The notes under the pieces are model-generated. The model had not been told where the DNA came from. It did no database searches and saw only the letters and a list, made by a program, of their open reading frames with translations. DNA of 64,000 nucleotides from Aequorivita soesokkakensis (GTDB lineage: Bacteria; Bacteroidota; Bacteroidia; Flavobacteriales; Flavobacteriaceae), in assembly GCF_001641085.1 (NCBI RefSeq), contig NZ_LXIE01000023.1:186001-250000 (forward strand), written 5' to 3'. Both the position numbers and the translations under genes were made by a program. Below, in pieces: positions 9,924-18,848 of this stretch. Numbering within the stretch: position 1 is the first letter of the stretch; the number at the start of each line of letters is the position of its first letter.

Positions 9924-11225
9924 ATGAAGCCATTCCGCACATATCTTTTTTTATTCGTCTGTTTAGTTACAGTTTCAAACGCTTTTGCCCAACCGGATAA
10001 ACAAAAGGAATTGGAGGAAAAAAGGCAGGCTATTTTGGAAGAAATAAAGCAGATAAACTCGCTTCTCTTCAAAACAAAAAAGGAGGAAAAATCTGTGCTT
10101 TCGCAAGTTGAAGACTTGAATCAGCGCATTAGTGCAACTGAAAATTTAATCCGCGTTACCAATCAGCAAGCAAACCTGCTTAGCAGAAATATAAACGATA
10201 ATATTACTAAAATTAGCAGTCTTCGCGAAGAACTGAAAGTAATGAAAGCGGATTATGCCGAAATGATCCGCAAATCATACAAAAGTAAAAGTCAACAGAG
10301 CCGGGTTATGTTTTTGTTGTCTTCACAGAATTTTCTACAGGCTTACAAGCGCGTTCAATATATGAAGCAATATGCCAAGTTCCGAAAAAAGCAGGGAGAG
10401 GGCATTAAAGCTAAAACCGAGGAATTGCAAAAACTCAATTCAGATTTAATTGCACAGAAAAAGACAAAACAAAAATTGATTGCTGAAAATGAACTGGCCA
10501 AAACCAACTTGACTGAAGAACGGAAAGATCAGCAAGCGTTGGTGGCAACCTTAAAGAAAGATGAAGGCAAGTTTACAACCCAAATAAGGGACAAACAAAA
10601 AGAGGCTGACAAAATAGACCGACAGATAGATGCATTGATTAAGGCAGCTATTGAAGAAGCAAACAGAATAGCTCGGGAAAAAGCTTTAGCAGAAGCGAAG
10701 GCAAACGCGAATAATACAACAAACAATACTGCCACAACTACTAAAAACGAAATAACAAAACCAGCCTCTAAGGAAGAGTTTGCAATGACGGCTGAAGATA
10801 AAGCCCTTGCGGCCAGCTTTACAAGCAATAAAGGAAAACTACCTTGGCCAGTTGAAAAAGGAATGGTTATAAAAAGTTTTGGAACCCACCAACATCCGCA
10901 ATTTCCTAATGTTACTACAAATAGTAGCGGGGTGGAAATAGCTACTGCAGACAATGCTGCCGTGCGCGCCATTTTTGAAGGGCAGGTTTTGTCAATTCAA
11001 GTTATAAAAGGAGCCAATAAAGTTGTTCTAATCCAACATGGAGATTATATTTCAGTGTACAGTAACTTGGCTACTGTTTCAGTGAAAACAGGCGATAAGG
11101 TTTCTACCAAACAAAATATAGGAACTGTGGCAAAAAGCCCAACGGAAGGAAAGACAGTTTTGAAATTCTATATTTATCAAAACAAGACAAAAATAAATCC
11201 GGCAGATTGGATTTATAGAATGTAA
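9924..11225 (+). CDS. EnvC/NlpD-like murein hydrolase activator, degenerate LytM
   Basis: A 433-residue periplasmic protein. A signal peptide (about 1-22, ending AFAQ) is followed by a long coiled coil (about 24-260), an Asn/Thr linker (about 262-276) and a C-terminal LytM/M23 domain (about 305-433). The domain keeps the fold landmarks GTHQHP and VLIQHGDYISVYSNL, but the zinc site is broken: the usual HxGxD is SSGVEIA and the HxH is replaced by LKFYIY. This is the pattern of non-catalytic EnvC-type activators, which switch on amidases for septal peptidoglycan splitting. No ftsE/ftsX partner is in the window. Confidence 0.88.
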   Translation: MKPFRTYLFLFVCLVTVSNAFAQPDKQKELEEKRQAILEEIKQINSLLFKTKKEEKSVLSQVEDLNQRISATENLIRVTNQQANLLSRNINDNITKISSLREELKVMKADYAEMIRKSYKSKSQQSRVMFLLSSQNFLQAYKRVQYMKQYAKFRKKQGEGIKAKTEELQKLNSDLIAQKKTKQKLIAENELAKTNLTEERKDQQALVATLKKDEGKFTTQIRDKQKEADKIDRQIDALIKAAIEEANRIAREKALAEAKANANNTTNNTATTTKNEITKPASKEEFAMTAEDKALAASFTSNKGKLPWPVEKGMVIKSFGTHQHPQFPNVTTNSSGVEIATADNAAVRAIFEGQVLSIQVIKGANKVVLIQHGDYISVYSNLATVSVKTGDKVSTKQNIGTVAKSPTEGKTVLKFYIYQNKTKINPADWIYRM

Positions 11226-11226
11226 A

Positions 11227-11253
11227 AAAAGGGAGCCACAACAGCTCCCTTTT
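11227..11253. terminator. Bidirectional intrinsic terminator
   Basis: GGGAGC (11231-11236) pairs with GCTCCC (11244-11249) across a 7-nt loop, flanked by A-run and T-run on the two sides. It sits between the convergent EnvC-like (+) and subtilase (-) genes and can serve both. Confidence 0.85.
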
Positions 11254-11274
11254 CATTTTAAAAAATTTTAAAAT

Positions 11275-13998
11275 TTATTGAATTACCAATTTTTTAGTTG
11301 CAATACTTTCACCTGCTTTTATAGTTACAAAATAAATTCCAGAGGCATAGTTTGAAACGTTTATCGTTGCAATGGAAGTGTTATCAATATTTGTTTTGTT
11401 TTGTAACACTTGTCCTAAACTGTTGGCGATAGTTATATCAAAATTACTGTATGTTTTGTCTGAAAGACTAATATAAACTTCGCTGGTAGCGGGATTTGGA
11501 TATAACGACAAAGCATTGTCAAATTCATTTTCAGAAACACCTATCAAGCAATCTAAAATGCCTCCTGCGTAAAACTTGGCTCGGTTACGTTCACCTTCCC
11601 ATCCTTCTGTATCATTTTTTGCACTTACGGCAAACCACATTGGGTCATCAGGATTTGTAATTGGAACTGTTATAGAGTTGGTGCTTGAAGTTCCAACTAC
11701 TTCCATATATTTTTCGCCTAACATATACAAATCATACGAATCTGCATCATCTATGTCACTCCATTCAAAAGTGGCAGAATCTTCACAAACTTGAATAACA
11801 TTAATCACAAGCGGACTTCTGGCAATATTAAAAGTTGCATCACTAACATCTTGAAAAGAGCCACTGGTTACTCTAATGAGCAAATTTCCACCCACTTCAT
11901 CCGGAACGCTCCAAGTGTAAAAGTGAGTATCGTTTGGCACAGTTGTAATGTTGTTCCAGCTGCTTCCATTGTTATTGGAATATTCCAAAACAAAATCGTC
12001 TGTGGTATTTACTTCGTCCCAATGAATTGTTTCCGCTATAAATGGTTGGAAGTGTTCGCCTCCATTTGGATACGTCATTACAACATGTTCAGAAATAAGT
12101 TCATAAACAATGTAATATTCCTGTGGTCCAACGGGGACGTTGAAGCCAGTAATATCTAATTCATAATTACCTACTGCTGGATCGTTTATTAAAACTTGCT
12201 CCACATTATTTAAATGGTCTGGGCCATTGGTTGCAGGATTATTAAGCGTTACTGGATCTGGAGTTGGGTCAAGAATCCATGGCTCATACGTATTGCTTGA
12301 AGGATCGGTTACAACCAAATCCAAATCGTTTACCAAAGCTGGATCTGCTCCAGGTGACGCAGCTTGATCGCTCCAATAAACCATAAAACGAACTTGGGTA
12401 GTTCCAGAGGGAACGTTGATGGTATGAGTGTTTGTGTTGCCTTGTGAAACTTCATCAGAAAGATAACGGCCATCTTCAATAAGTTTTACGGCTTGAAGAG
12501 CATTCACTATTCCCCATCCAAATTTGTAATCGGGGCCCACATTTCCTGCTTCATTTGCAGTATTCAAAAGGGTTGCTTTTATTAAGGCCGAAGGAGGAAA
12601 ATCGCCCCCGTGCAAATCTCCATAAGCCTGATAGAGCTGTGCCGAAATTCCAGCAATGCCCGGAGCTGCGCCAGAAGTACCTCCGAAGGTTTGATAGGTA
12701 TTGTTTTCATTGGTTGAAATTTGGTTTTGACCATTTGCAGCGATGTCTGGCTTTATCCTTCCATCGTGAGCTGGCCCACGGCTACTAGAGGTTACCAAAG
12801 ATCCATCAAAAAATACATTAGCAGTTGCAATAACATTTTTACCTTGTTTATGGCCTCCGGTAATATTTCCCCATTGGGTTCCTGCACCGTAGCCACAATT
12901 ACTTCCGTTTGAATTTCCGGCCGAAAAAACATGAAGCAATGTAGGTGTATCCAATGTTTGTTGGTCCACTGTTCTTGTAATGCTGGTATAACCGTCGTTG
13001 CAACCATTGCTATAGGAAGAATTTGTTATTTGAACAGAGCCATCATTAATCAAATTTAGGGTTGGATTATCCAAAAAGTTACTTTGATAATTAACAACAT
13101 ATACATCTGAGCCCGCAGCCATACCTCTGTTTGAAGGAATTAAATTTCCTGCTCCTGCCATAATTCCGGCAACACCATCGCCGTGGGATTGGTTCGCAAC
13201 ATTGGTAAGGTTTGTCAGTCTTCCTTCAAAATCAATATGTGGCCCTACGCGGCCGTCATCGCGAACCATTACCCCAATACCTTCGCCTGTATAATTTCTA
13301 CCTGCCCCTGTTTGTGTATCTAAACTATTGGCTCTGTGAAGACTTCTTCCTCGAGTATCATCAGGTACAGCTGGAGCTACAACAAGATCAACCCATTTAA
13401 CAAAAGAAAGATTTGAAAGCGTTTCCAAGCAATTGTTTGGAATGGAAAGATCCAATATATGCTGTTCCTTGTAATTTTGCTTTACTATTATTTGTTGCCT
13501 GCCTAATTCATTAATGGCATAAGTATCTGTAACATTTTTATGGTATTGAAGCGTTACCAAAATATTGTCGCCGTTCATTGCCCAATAATCATAATCGCCG
13601 CTTTTTAATTTTGCCGAAAGTTTTGCATTGCCATCAACCGGAACAATGGTGCGCACCCCGTTGTTTTTTAGCAAGGTGATGGAAGTGTTCTCTGGAAAAT
13701 AAAACAGATAAGTTTGGTGTGGAATATATTCCAATAATTGCAAATTGTTCTGTTTAAACAAATCCTGAACCTGTTGTGTTGGGGTTTCGTAAAATTGAAT
13801 CCAGCCAACATAGCCATTATTCAGTCTAGCAGATTCAGGCATTTGATTCCACTGAAAAGTTGCAATGTTTTCAGGCATTTCATAAGTTTCACCCTGAAAA
13901 CGGATGTCATTTGAATTTTGCGCAAACGTTAGTGAAAAAACTAACATAAGCGTCAAAAACGAAAAGATTTTAATTTTTGAGAAAGTAATTTTTGCCAT
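11275..13998 (-). CDS. Secreted subtilisin-family (S8) protease with T9SS sorting domain
   Basis: A 907-residue exported serine protease. A signal peptide (1-27, ending TFAQ) and a propeptide-like region (to about 205) precede the catalytic domain, with triad Asp247 or 248 (VRDDGR), His272 (SHGDG) and Ser442 (GGTSGAAPG) and oxyanion Asn near 361 (SAGNSNG). Downstream are a P/proprotein-convertase-like beta domain (about 510-640), Ig/FN3-like modules (about 645-815) and a C-terminal type A T9SS domain (SLYPNPAT ... GIYFVTI ... KKLVIQ). The mature enzyme should be carried across the outer membrane and either anchored or released. A good promoter lies at 14063-14091. Confidence 0.93.
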   Translation of the reverse strand: MAKITFSKIKIFSFLTLMLVFSLTFAQNSNDIRFQGETYEMPENIATFQWNQMPESARLNNGYVGWIQFYETPTQQVQDLFKQNNLQLLEYIPHQTYLFYFPENTSITLLKNNGVRTIVPVDGNAKLSAKLKSGDYDYWAMNGDNILVTLQYHKNVTDTYAINELGRQQIIVKQNYKEQHILDLSIPNNCLETLSNLSFVKWVDLVVAPAVPDDTRGRSLHRANSLDTQTGAGRNYTGEGIGVMVRDDGRVGPHIDFEGRLTNLTNVANQSHGDGVAGIMAGAGNLIPSNRGMAAGSDVYVVNYQSNFLDNPTLNLINDGSVQITNSSYSNGCNDGYTSITRTVDQQTLDTPTLLHVFSAGNSNGSNCGYGAGTQWGNITGGHKQGKNVIATANVFFDGSLVTSSSRGPAHDGRIKPDIAANGQNQISTNENNTYQTFGGTSGAAPGIAGISAQLYQAYGDLHGGDFPPSALIKATLLNTANEAGNVGPDYKFGWGIVNALQAVKLIEDGRYLSDEVSQGNTNTHTINVPSGTTQVRFMVYWSDQAASPGADPALVNDLDLVVTDPSSNTYEPWILDPTPDPVTLNNPATNGPDHLNNVEQVLINDPAVGNYELDITGFNVPVGPQEYYIVYELISEHVVMTYPNGGEHFQPFIAETIHWDEVNTTDDFVLEYSNNNGSSWNNITTVPNDTHFYTWSVPDEVGGNLLIRVTSGSFQDVSDATFNIARSPLVINVIQVCEDSATFEWSDIDDADSYDLYMLGEKYMEVVGTSSTNSITVPITNPDDPMWFAVSAKNDTEGWEGERNRAKFYAGGILDCLIGVSENEFDNALSLYPNPATSEVYISLSDKTYSNFDITIANSLGQVLQNKTNIDNTSIATINVSNYASGIYFVTIKAGESIATKKLVIQ

Positions 13999-14062
13999 AA
14001 TTGACTTGTTTTAGATGGGTTATGGGTTAAAAAAAACGGCATAAAACACCGTCATATCTTCT

Positions 14063-14091
14063 CAAATATATTTATTTGAATCCATAAACAA
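14063..14091 (-). promoter_or_regulatory. Promoter of the S8 protease gene
   Basis: On the minus strand TTG (14091-14089), an 18-nt spacer and TATATTTG (14070-14063) fit the Bacteroidota consensus TTTG-N19-TAnnTTTG closely. The implied leader is about 60 nt long. It contains a weak ACGG/CCGT hairpin followed by eight T residues (about 14054-14028). Confidence 0.7.
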
Positions 14092-14182
14092 GTTATTTAA
14101 AAACGAAAAAAAGGAAATTTAACAAAAATCCATCTTTTGGGAAGAATCAGTAAATCAATATTTTAGAAAGAATAAACTATAT

Positions 14183-14692
14183 TTATTGAAACAAAGCCTT
14201 TAATTCAGTAGCGTCATTGGGTTTCATCTTTCCAGCAAGAACTAAGCTCAATTGTTTTCTGCGAAGTGCAGCTACAAATCGTTTTTTCTCAAGCTCTGTT
14301 TCCGGAACAATCTCTGGAACCCTAACTGGGTTTCCCATTTCATCAACGGCTACAAAAGTATATATAGCTTCATTGGAAAGGCTTCTCTCCCCACTTTCAC
14401 GGTCTTCAATAAAAACATCCATATAAACTTCCATAGAACTTTTAAATGCTCTTGAAACCTTTGCTTCAACGGTCACAACACTTCCCAAAGGAATCATCTT
14501 GTTAAAGGCCACGTGGTTTACGGAAGCGGTAACAACAATTCTTCTGCTGTGGCGACGCGCGGCTATACTTGCAGCCCGGTCCATTCTTGCAAGAAGTTCC
14601 CCGCCAAACATATTGCCGATGGGGTTGGTTTCGCTTGGCAGCACCATATCTGTATAAATGGTTAAGGATTGTTGGGGTGTTTTGGATTGCAT
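14183..14692 (-). CDS. Acyl-CoA thioesterase, YciA/BACH-like hot-dog protein
   Basis: A 169-residue cytoplasmic protein. NPIGNMFGGELLARMDRAA (residues about 22-40) is the hallmark of the YciA/ACOT7 group, in which the Asn and the helix Asp are catalytic and hydrolyse acyl-CoA to free acid plus CoA. Further family features are VTASVNHVAF and the C-terminal FVAVDEMG. It stands alone between convergent and co-oriented neighbours. The short gap to 14815 contains direct ACTGA repeats. Substrate chain length is not readable. Confidence 0.9.
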   Translation of the reverse strand: MQSKTPQQSLTIYTDMVLPSETNPIGNMFGGELLARMDRAASIAARRHSRRIVVTASVNHVAFNKMIPLGSVVTVEAKVSRAFKSSMEVYMDVFIEDRESGERSLSNEAIYTFVAVDEMGNPVRVPEIVPETELEKKRFVAALRRKQLSLVLAGKMKPNDATELKALFQ

Positions 14693-14777
14693 TTTGAATT
14701 ATTTTTTTGCAAAGATACCCAAGTTGGGAAAAAGAAAAGAGAAAAAAGAAAATTCAGAGTTTTTTAAACAACTTTCT

Positions 14778-14820
14778 GTTTACTGAATACTGCGTACTGA
14801 CTACTGAAAACTAATTACTG
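14778..14820. repeat. Short tandem-like ACTGA direct repeats
   Basis: The intergenic sequence before the SPOR-protein stop holds several spaced copies of ACTGA/ACTGAA (about 14778-14820, e.g. TACTGAATACTGCGTACTG). It has no coding potential and looks like another dispersed non-coding repeat. It has no hairpin strong enough to call a terminator. Confidence 0.4.
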
Positions 14821-15753
14821 AATATCCTGTACCAACAACCACGCATCAGCATTCTCGGTCCTTTGGATTTCGTGAAGTTTTTGTTGCGCTTCCAAACGGT
14901 CTGCAAAACTTGCATATAAAACTTGGTGAAGACCGTAACGGGTAGGTTCCATTTTTAAAGGTAAAAATCCTTTATCGCGCAATTGTTGCATTTTTTTATC
15001 GGCATTGGCTTCTTCGCGGTAAGCTCCCGCAACAATATGGTACATTCCGGTATGCTTCGGAAGTTGAAGACTGAGCACCGGAAGCGGATTTTCTATTACG
15101 AAAGTTGCTTCCTGAATTTGGTTTTCAACAAGCGAGTTTGCCTTTTGCCGTTCCGCATAATTGAATTGCTGAACTTGGTTTTCATAAAGCTTCAAACTTC
15201 CAAAACCTATCGCAGAAAGGGCAATAACGGCTATTGCGGCATATTTAAGATAGGGTTTTGCTTCTTTTCTTTTTGGGGTGAAAATTATTGGAGCTTTATC
15301 TTCCAAAGCTTCAACGGTTTCTTTGTAAACCTCACGGCTTATTTTTGGTGAAACGAAAGAAGCAAGCCCAAATGCCGAGGTGCTGAAATTTTGTTGGTGG
15401 AATGGTTCAAACTGAAGTGATTTCTCTTCGTTCAATGAAAAATCACCTATATTTTTAAAAGAAATAGTCTTCCCTTCAGAAAGCGCAGTTGAAATTTCAG
15501 CAGTGAATTTCCGTATTTGTTGCAACGCAGTTTCATAACTACATTTTTCAACCGAAGCCACATAATTTGCAAACAAACCATCATTGGCCTGCAATTGTTT
15601 ATTGAAAGAAACAATTTTTGAAGGCGGGTTGAAAGTGTTTGTGGCATCGTCAATATGTGCAGATTTATAACGCGTAAGAAATGCGCCAAAACCAGGAATA
15701 ATCACACATTCGTATCGGTAAAGCAGGTCTGCTATGTAGGTTGTAAGTTGCAT
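14815..15753 (-). CDS. HU/CCDC81-like and SPOR domain membrane protein
   Basis: A 312-residue single-span protein. The N-terminal part (about 1-125, LTTYIADLLYRYECVIIPGFGAFLTRY) matches the bacterial HU-CCDC81 domain, a relative of the HU/IHF DNA-binding fold. A transmembrane helix follows at about 168-187 (YLKYAAIAVIALSAIGFGSL). The C-terminal SPOR domain (about 236-312, MYHIVAGAYREEANADKKM) should bind denuded glycan strands at the division septum. The topology therefore links a cytoplasmic HU-like module to septal peptidoglycan. Its start codon is only 5 nt from a perfect -7 box. The combination is known in Bacteroidota but its function is not established. Confidence 0.85.
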   Translation of the reverse strand: MQLTTYIADLLYRYECVIIPGFGAFLTRYKSAHIDDATNTFNPPSKIVSFNKQLQANDGLFANYVASVEKCSYETALQQIRKFTAEISTALSEGKTISFKNIGDFSLNEEKSLQFEPFHQQNFSTSAFGLASFVSPKISREVYKETVEALEDKAPIIFTPKRKEAKPYLKYAAIAVIALSAIGFGSLKLYENQVQQFNYAERQKANSLVENQIQEATFVIENPLPVLSLQLPKHTGMYHIVAGAYREEANADKKMQQLRDKGFLPLKMEPTRYGLHQVLYASFADRLEAQQKLHEIQRTENADAWLLVQDIQ

Positions 15754-15758
15754 AAAAA

Positions 15759-15788
15759 CAAAGTTAGCCTTTTTTGAGGGCTATCCAA
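15759..15788 (-). promoter_or_regulatory. Promoter of the SPOR protein gene, near-leaderless
   Basis: Minus-strand TTG (15788-15786), exactly 19 nt, then TAACTTTG (15766-15759): a full match to the flavobacterial consensus. The ATG begins at 15753, so transcription would start at or within a nucleotide or two of the start codon, predicting a leaderless or nearly leaderless mRNA. Confidence 0.75.
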
Positions 15789-15864
15789 TTTTTGTTTTTG
15801 GAATTTATTAACAACTTAAAATGTTGTATTTTTAATGTTCTCCCCGGTTTTAATTTTTAAGACC

Positions 15865-16968
15865 ATGCTTTCAAAAAACGAACTGCGCTATACACTTGCT
15901 TTACAGCGAATTCCAAATTTAGGGGATATTTCAACAAAAAAATTGCTTCGGAAAATGGGTTCTGCGGAAGCTATTTTCAATGAGAAAAAAAGCAATCTCG
16001 CCAAAATTGATGGTATCGGACTGCTGCGATTAAAGGAAATAAATCTGAAACAACAATTGGAGGAAGCCGATGCCGAATTGGAATTTATCGAGAAAAACAA
16101 CATTGAATATAGCTACTTCAAAGATAAAACGTATCCCGAAAAACTGAAACATTGCATAGATGGCCCAATTCTTTTTTTCCATCGCGGGAATATAGATTTA
16201 GTTGGAAAGAAAATAATAAGCATCGTGGGCACCCGAAAAATTACGAGTTACGGCAATGCTTTTTGCCAAAATTTAATTGAGGAACTTTCGCCATTAAACC
16301 CTGTTATAGTCTCGGGTCTGGCTTATGGGGTTGATATTTGTGCACACAAAGCTGCAATAGAAAACAACTTGCAAAACATAGCTTGTTTGGCGCATGGATT
16401 AAATCAAATGTACCCCAAAGACCATAAAAAATACGTTGCCAAAATTGAGGAGAATGGCGGTTTTATTACAGAATTTTGGAGCAATGATGCCTTCGATAGA
16501 AATAATTTTCTAAAAAGAAACCGAATAATCGCGGGGCTTTCCGAAGCTACTATCGTTATAGAATCCGCAGAGAAAGGCGGAAGTTTGGTAACTGCAGATA
16601 TTGCGAACTCTTATAACAGAGAAGTTTTTGCAGTCCCCGGAAGGGCCACCGATAGTCAAAGTCGCGGTTGCAATAATTTGATAAAACAGCAAAAAGCTCA
16701 ATTGCTAACCAGCGCTGCAGATATAATTTATATGTTGGATTGGGAGCTTAAAGAAGCTCAAAAACCAAAACAAACCCAACTTTTTGTGGAATTGGATGAA
16801 GAAGAAAAAGTAGTATTCCGTTTTTTAAAGGAAAAGGAAAAAGAACTTTTAGACATCATCGCTTTGGAATGTAACATTCCAGCCTATAAAACCGCCAGCA
16901 TTTTAATGAATATGGAATTGAAAGGAGTTGTTCGGCCTTTACCCGGAAAATTGTTTCAGTTAGTTTAA
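15865..16968 (+). CDS. dprA: DNA-processing protein DprA
   Basis: DprA loads RecA onto incoming single-stranded DNA during natural transformation and protects it. The 367-residue protein has an N-terminal helix-hairpin-helix/SAM-like part (about 1-65), the Rossmann-like DprA domain with SIVGTRKITSYG, VSGLAYGVDICAH and SAEKGGSLVTADIA, and a C-terminal winged helix (LFVELDEEEKVVFRFL to end). I chose the ATG at 15865 (MLSKNELRYTLALQ) because family members begin here. An in-frame ATG at 15835 adds ten residues and cannot be excluded. The end overlaps trpS by 4 nt, tail to tail. Confidence 0.93.
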   Translation: MLSKNELRYTLALQRIPNLGDISTKKLLRKMGSAEAIFNEKKSNLAKIDGIGLLRLKEINLKQQLEEADAELEFIEKNNIEYSYFKDKTYPEKLKHCIDGPILFFHRGNIDLVGKKIISIVGTRKITSYGNAFCQNLIEELSPLNPVIVSGLAYGVDICAHKAAIENNLQNIACLAHGLNQMYPKDHKKYVAKIEENGGFITEFWSNDAFDRNNFLKRNRIIAGLSEATIVIESAEKGGSLVTADIANSYNREVFAVPGRATDSQSRGCNNLIKQQKAQLLTSAADIIYMLDWELKEAQKPKQTQLFVELDEEEKVVFRFLKEKEKELLDIIALECNIPAYKTASILMNMELKGVVRPLPGKLFQLV

Positions 16969-17933
16969 TAACCTACTTTTTCTCGAACTCTTTTTAAAAC
17001 TCCATCTGCAACCTTTCTGGCCTTTTCGGCTCCCGTAGCGAGTGCAGCATCTATTTCTGGAAGGTTTTCCATAAAATAATGATAGCGAGTGCGTTCTTCG
17101 GAAAACTTTTCTGTTAACAATTCAAACAAGGCTTGCTTGGCGTGACCGTAACCATAGTTTCCACCTTCGTAATTTTTTCGCATTTGTGAAACTTCTTCTT
17201 TGGAACCTAATAATTTATAGAGTCCAAATACATTGCAAGTATCAGGATTCTTTGGTTCTTCCAGCGGAGTGCTGTCCGTTTCAATAGTCATTACCTGTTT
17301 CCTAAGTTGTTTGTCATTCAAAAATATATTGATGAAATTTCCTTTCGATTTGCTCATTTTAGTACCATCAGTTCCCGGAACATACATCGTTTCTTCCTGT
17401 ACCTTTCCAACGGGCAACACAAAAGTCTCGCCCATCTGCGCATGAAAACGGGAAGCTACATCGCGCGTAATTTCAATATGTTGCATTTGGTCTTTTCCCA
17501 CGGGCACAATTTCGGCATCGTACAAAAGAATATCAGCCGCCATAAGCATTGGATAGGTAAAAAGTCCAGCATTTACATCTTCCAGGCGGTCTGCCTTGTC
17601 TTTAAAGGAATGCGCCAATGTCAACCGCTGAAAAGGGAAAAAGCAGCTTAAATACCAAGTAAGCTCTGCAGTTTGTGGCACATCGCTTTGACGATAGAAG
17701 ACCACCCGCTCAATATCCAGCCCAAAAGCCAACCATGTTGCGGCAACGCTATAAGTATTTGCGCGAAGTATTTCCGCATTTTTTATCTGCGTTAACGAGT
17801 GCATGTCTGCAATAAAAAGGAAAGAATCATTTTTAGAATCGTTTGCCATTTCAATGGCTGGAACGATTGCGCCTAAAATATTTCCTAAGTGTGGCGTGCC
17901 TGTACTTTGTATTCCTGTGAGTATTCTGGACAT
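16965..17933 (-). CDS. trpS: Tryptophan-tRNA ligase
   Basis: A 322-residue class I aminoacyl-tRNA synthetase that charges tRNA-Trp. The HIGH-equivalent TPHLGNILG is near residues 13-21, and the KMSKS loop is intact (GTDGTKMSKSKGN, about 195). The tryptophan pocket and the usual MQHIEITRDVA are also present. The length is normal for bacterial TrpS. It converges on dprA with a 4-nt overlap of the 3' ends. A TACCTTTG -7 box lies 19 nt upstream of the ATG, back-to-back with the plsC promoter. Confidence 0.98.
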   Translation of the reverse strand: MSRILTGIQSTGTPHLGNILGAIVPAIEMANDSKNDSFLFIADMHSLTQIKNAEILRANTYSVAATWLAFGLDIERVVFYRQSDVPQTAELTWYLSCFFPFQRLTLAHSFKDKADRLEDVNAGLFTYPMLMAADILLYDAEIVPVGKDQMQHIEITRDVASRFHAQMGETFVLPVGKVQEETMYVPGTDGTKMSKSKGNFINIFLNDKQLRKQVMTIETDSTPLEEPKNPDTCNVFGLYKLLGSKEEVSQMRKNYEGGNYGYGHAKQALFELLTEKFSEERTRYHYFMENLPEIDAALATGAEKARKVADGVLKRVREKVGY

Positions 17934-17952
17934 TGTTTTAAAAAATTTTCAG

Positions 17953-17960
17953 CAAAGGTA
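17953..17960 (-). promoter_or_regulatory. -7 promoter box of trpS
   Basis: TACCTTTG on the minus strand fits TAnnTTTG and ends 19 nt before the trpS ATG. A TTTG exists upstream but at 25 nt rather than 19, so the -33 element is uncertain. Confidence 0.5.
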
Positions 17961-17993
17961 CTTTTTTTGATTTATTCGCATCGTTCAAATTGT

Positions 17994-18001
17994 TACTTTT
18001 G
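17994..18001 (+). promoter_or_regulatory. -7 promoter box of plsC-like gene
   Basis: TACTTTTG fits TAnnTTTG and ends 7 nt before the ATG at 18009, predicting a very short leader. It lies 33 nt from the divergent trpS box, so the two polymerase footprints would overlap. Confidence 0.5.
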
Positions 18002-18008
18002 AAACTCG

Positions 18009-18749
18009 ATGAAAATATTTAATTACATTTTTACCACCTTTTACCGTATTTGGTTTTATATCATTGTAGCAATTGCTACTATTCTGCTTTTTCCTTTTCT
18101 GCTGATAAGTATTTTGAAACATTCTTGGTATCCATTTTTCTTCAAAGTAGCTCGAACTTGGTCTGCATTAATAATTTATGGAATTGGTTGTTACCCCATC
18201 ATAAAACGTGACATACAGTATGAAAAGGGCAGAAGTTATATGTTTGTTGCCAACCACACGTCAATGACGGATATTATGTTGATGTTTTATGCAACTAAAA
18301 ACCCTTTTGTTTTCGTCGGAAAAAAGGAATTGGCGAAGATTCCTCTGTTCGGATATATTTATAAGCGCACCTGTATTTTGGTGGATCGCGGAAACACGAA
18401 AAGTCGCGTTGAAGCTTTCCGAAGAGCAGAAATTCGTTTAAATGAAGGTTTAAGCGTCTGTATTTTCCCCGAAGGTGGCGTGCCGGATGATCTTTCTATT
18501 TTGTTGGATGAATTTAAGGACGGCGCTTTTCGTCTTTCTATTGAACATCAAATTCCTATTGCCCCAATGACCTTTCACGATAATAAAAAACGGTTTCCAT
18601 ATTCTTTCTTCATTGGTGGCCCCGGCAAAATGCGGGTAAAAGTCCACAAACTTATACCAACCGCAACCTTGACTTTGGATAGCAGAAAGGAATTGAAAAA
18701 AGAAACAAGGGAAGTAATTTTGAATGAATTGCTTGCTCCAACGGTTTGA
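18009..18749 (+). CDS. plsC: 1-acyl-sn-glycerol-3-phosphate acyltransferase
   Basis: A 246-residue membrane-associated lysophospholipid acyltransferase making phosphatidic acid. The catalytic NHxxxxD box is NHTSMTD (Asn82-Asp88) and the glycerol-phosphate binding FPEGG motif is at about 154-158. An N-terminal hydrophobic hairpin (about 10-38, FYIIVAIATILLFPFLLISI) anchors it to the inner membrane. A related glycolipid or aminolipid acyltransferase is possible because Bacteroidota carry several paralogues. The gene is followed by a bidirectional terminator. Confidence 0.9.
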   Translation: MKIFNYIFTTFYRIWFYIIVAIATILLFPFLLISILKHSWYPFFFKVARTWSALIIYGIGCYPIIKRDIQYEKGRSYMFVANHTSMTDIMLMFYATKNPFVFVGKKELAKIPLFGYIYKRTCILVDRGNTKSRVEAFRRAEIRLNEGLSVCIFPEGGVPDDLSILLDEFKDGAFRLSIEHQIPIAPMTFHDNKKRFPYSFFIGGPGKMRVKVHKLIPTATLTLDSRKELKKETREVILNELLAPTV

Positions 18750-18767
18750 AATTTTTTTTGAATAAAA

Positions 18768-18797
18768 AAAACCGTCCTATGGCGAAAGAACGGTTTT
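18768..18797. terminator. Bidirectional intrinsic terminator
   Basis: AAAACCGT (18768-18775) pairs with ACGGTTTT (18790-18797) with A-run and T-run flanks, between plsC (+) and the beta-barrel protein gene (-). Confidence 0.8.
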
Positions 18798-18848
18798 TGG
18801 CAATCATTTTGTTTGAAGTATATCAAACACATCCAACTAAAAACTAAC

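Noticed and set aside
10529-10972. Minus-strand ORF of 147 codons opposite the EnvC-like gene
   Set aside because: It is a shadow of the coiled-coil, Asn/Thr and LytM coding sequence of the plus-strand gene, which has a clear signal peptide and domain.
14028-14054. Terminator-like hairpin in the leader of the S8 protease gene
   Set aside because: The stem is only 4 bp (ACGG/CCGT), too weak to call a terminator; noted only as possible attenuation.
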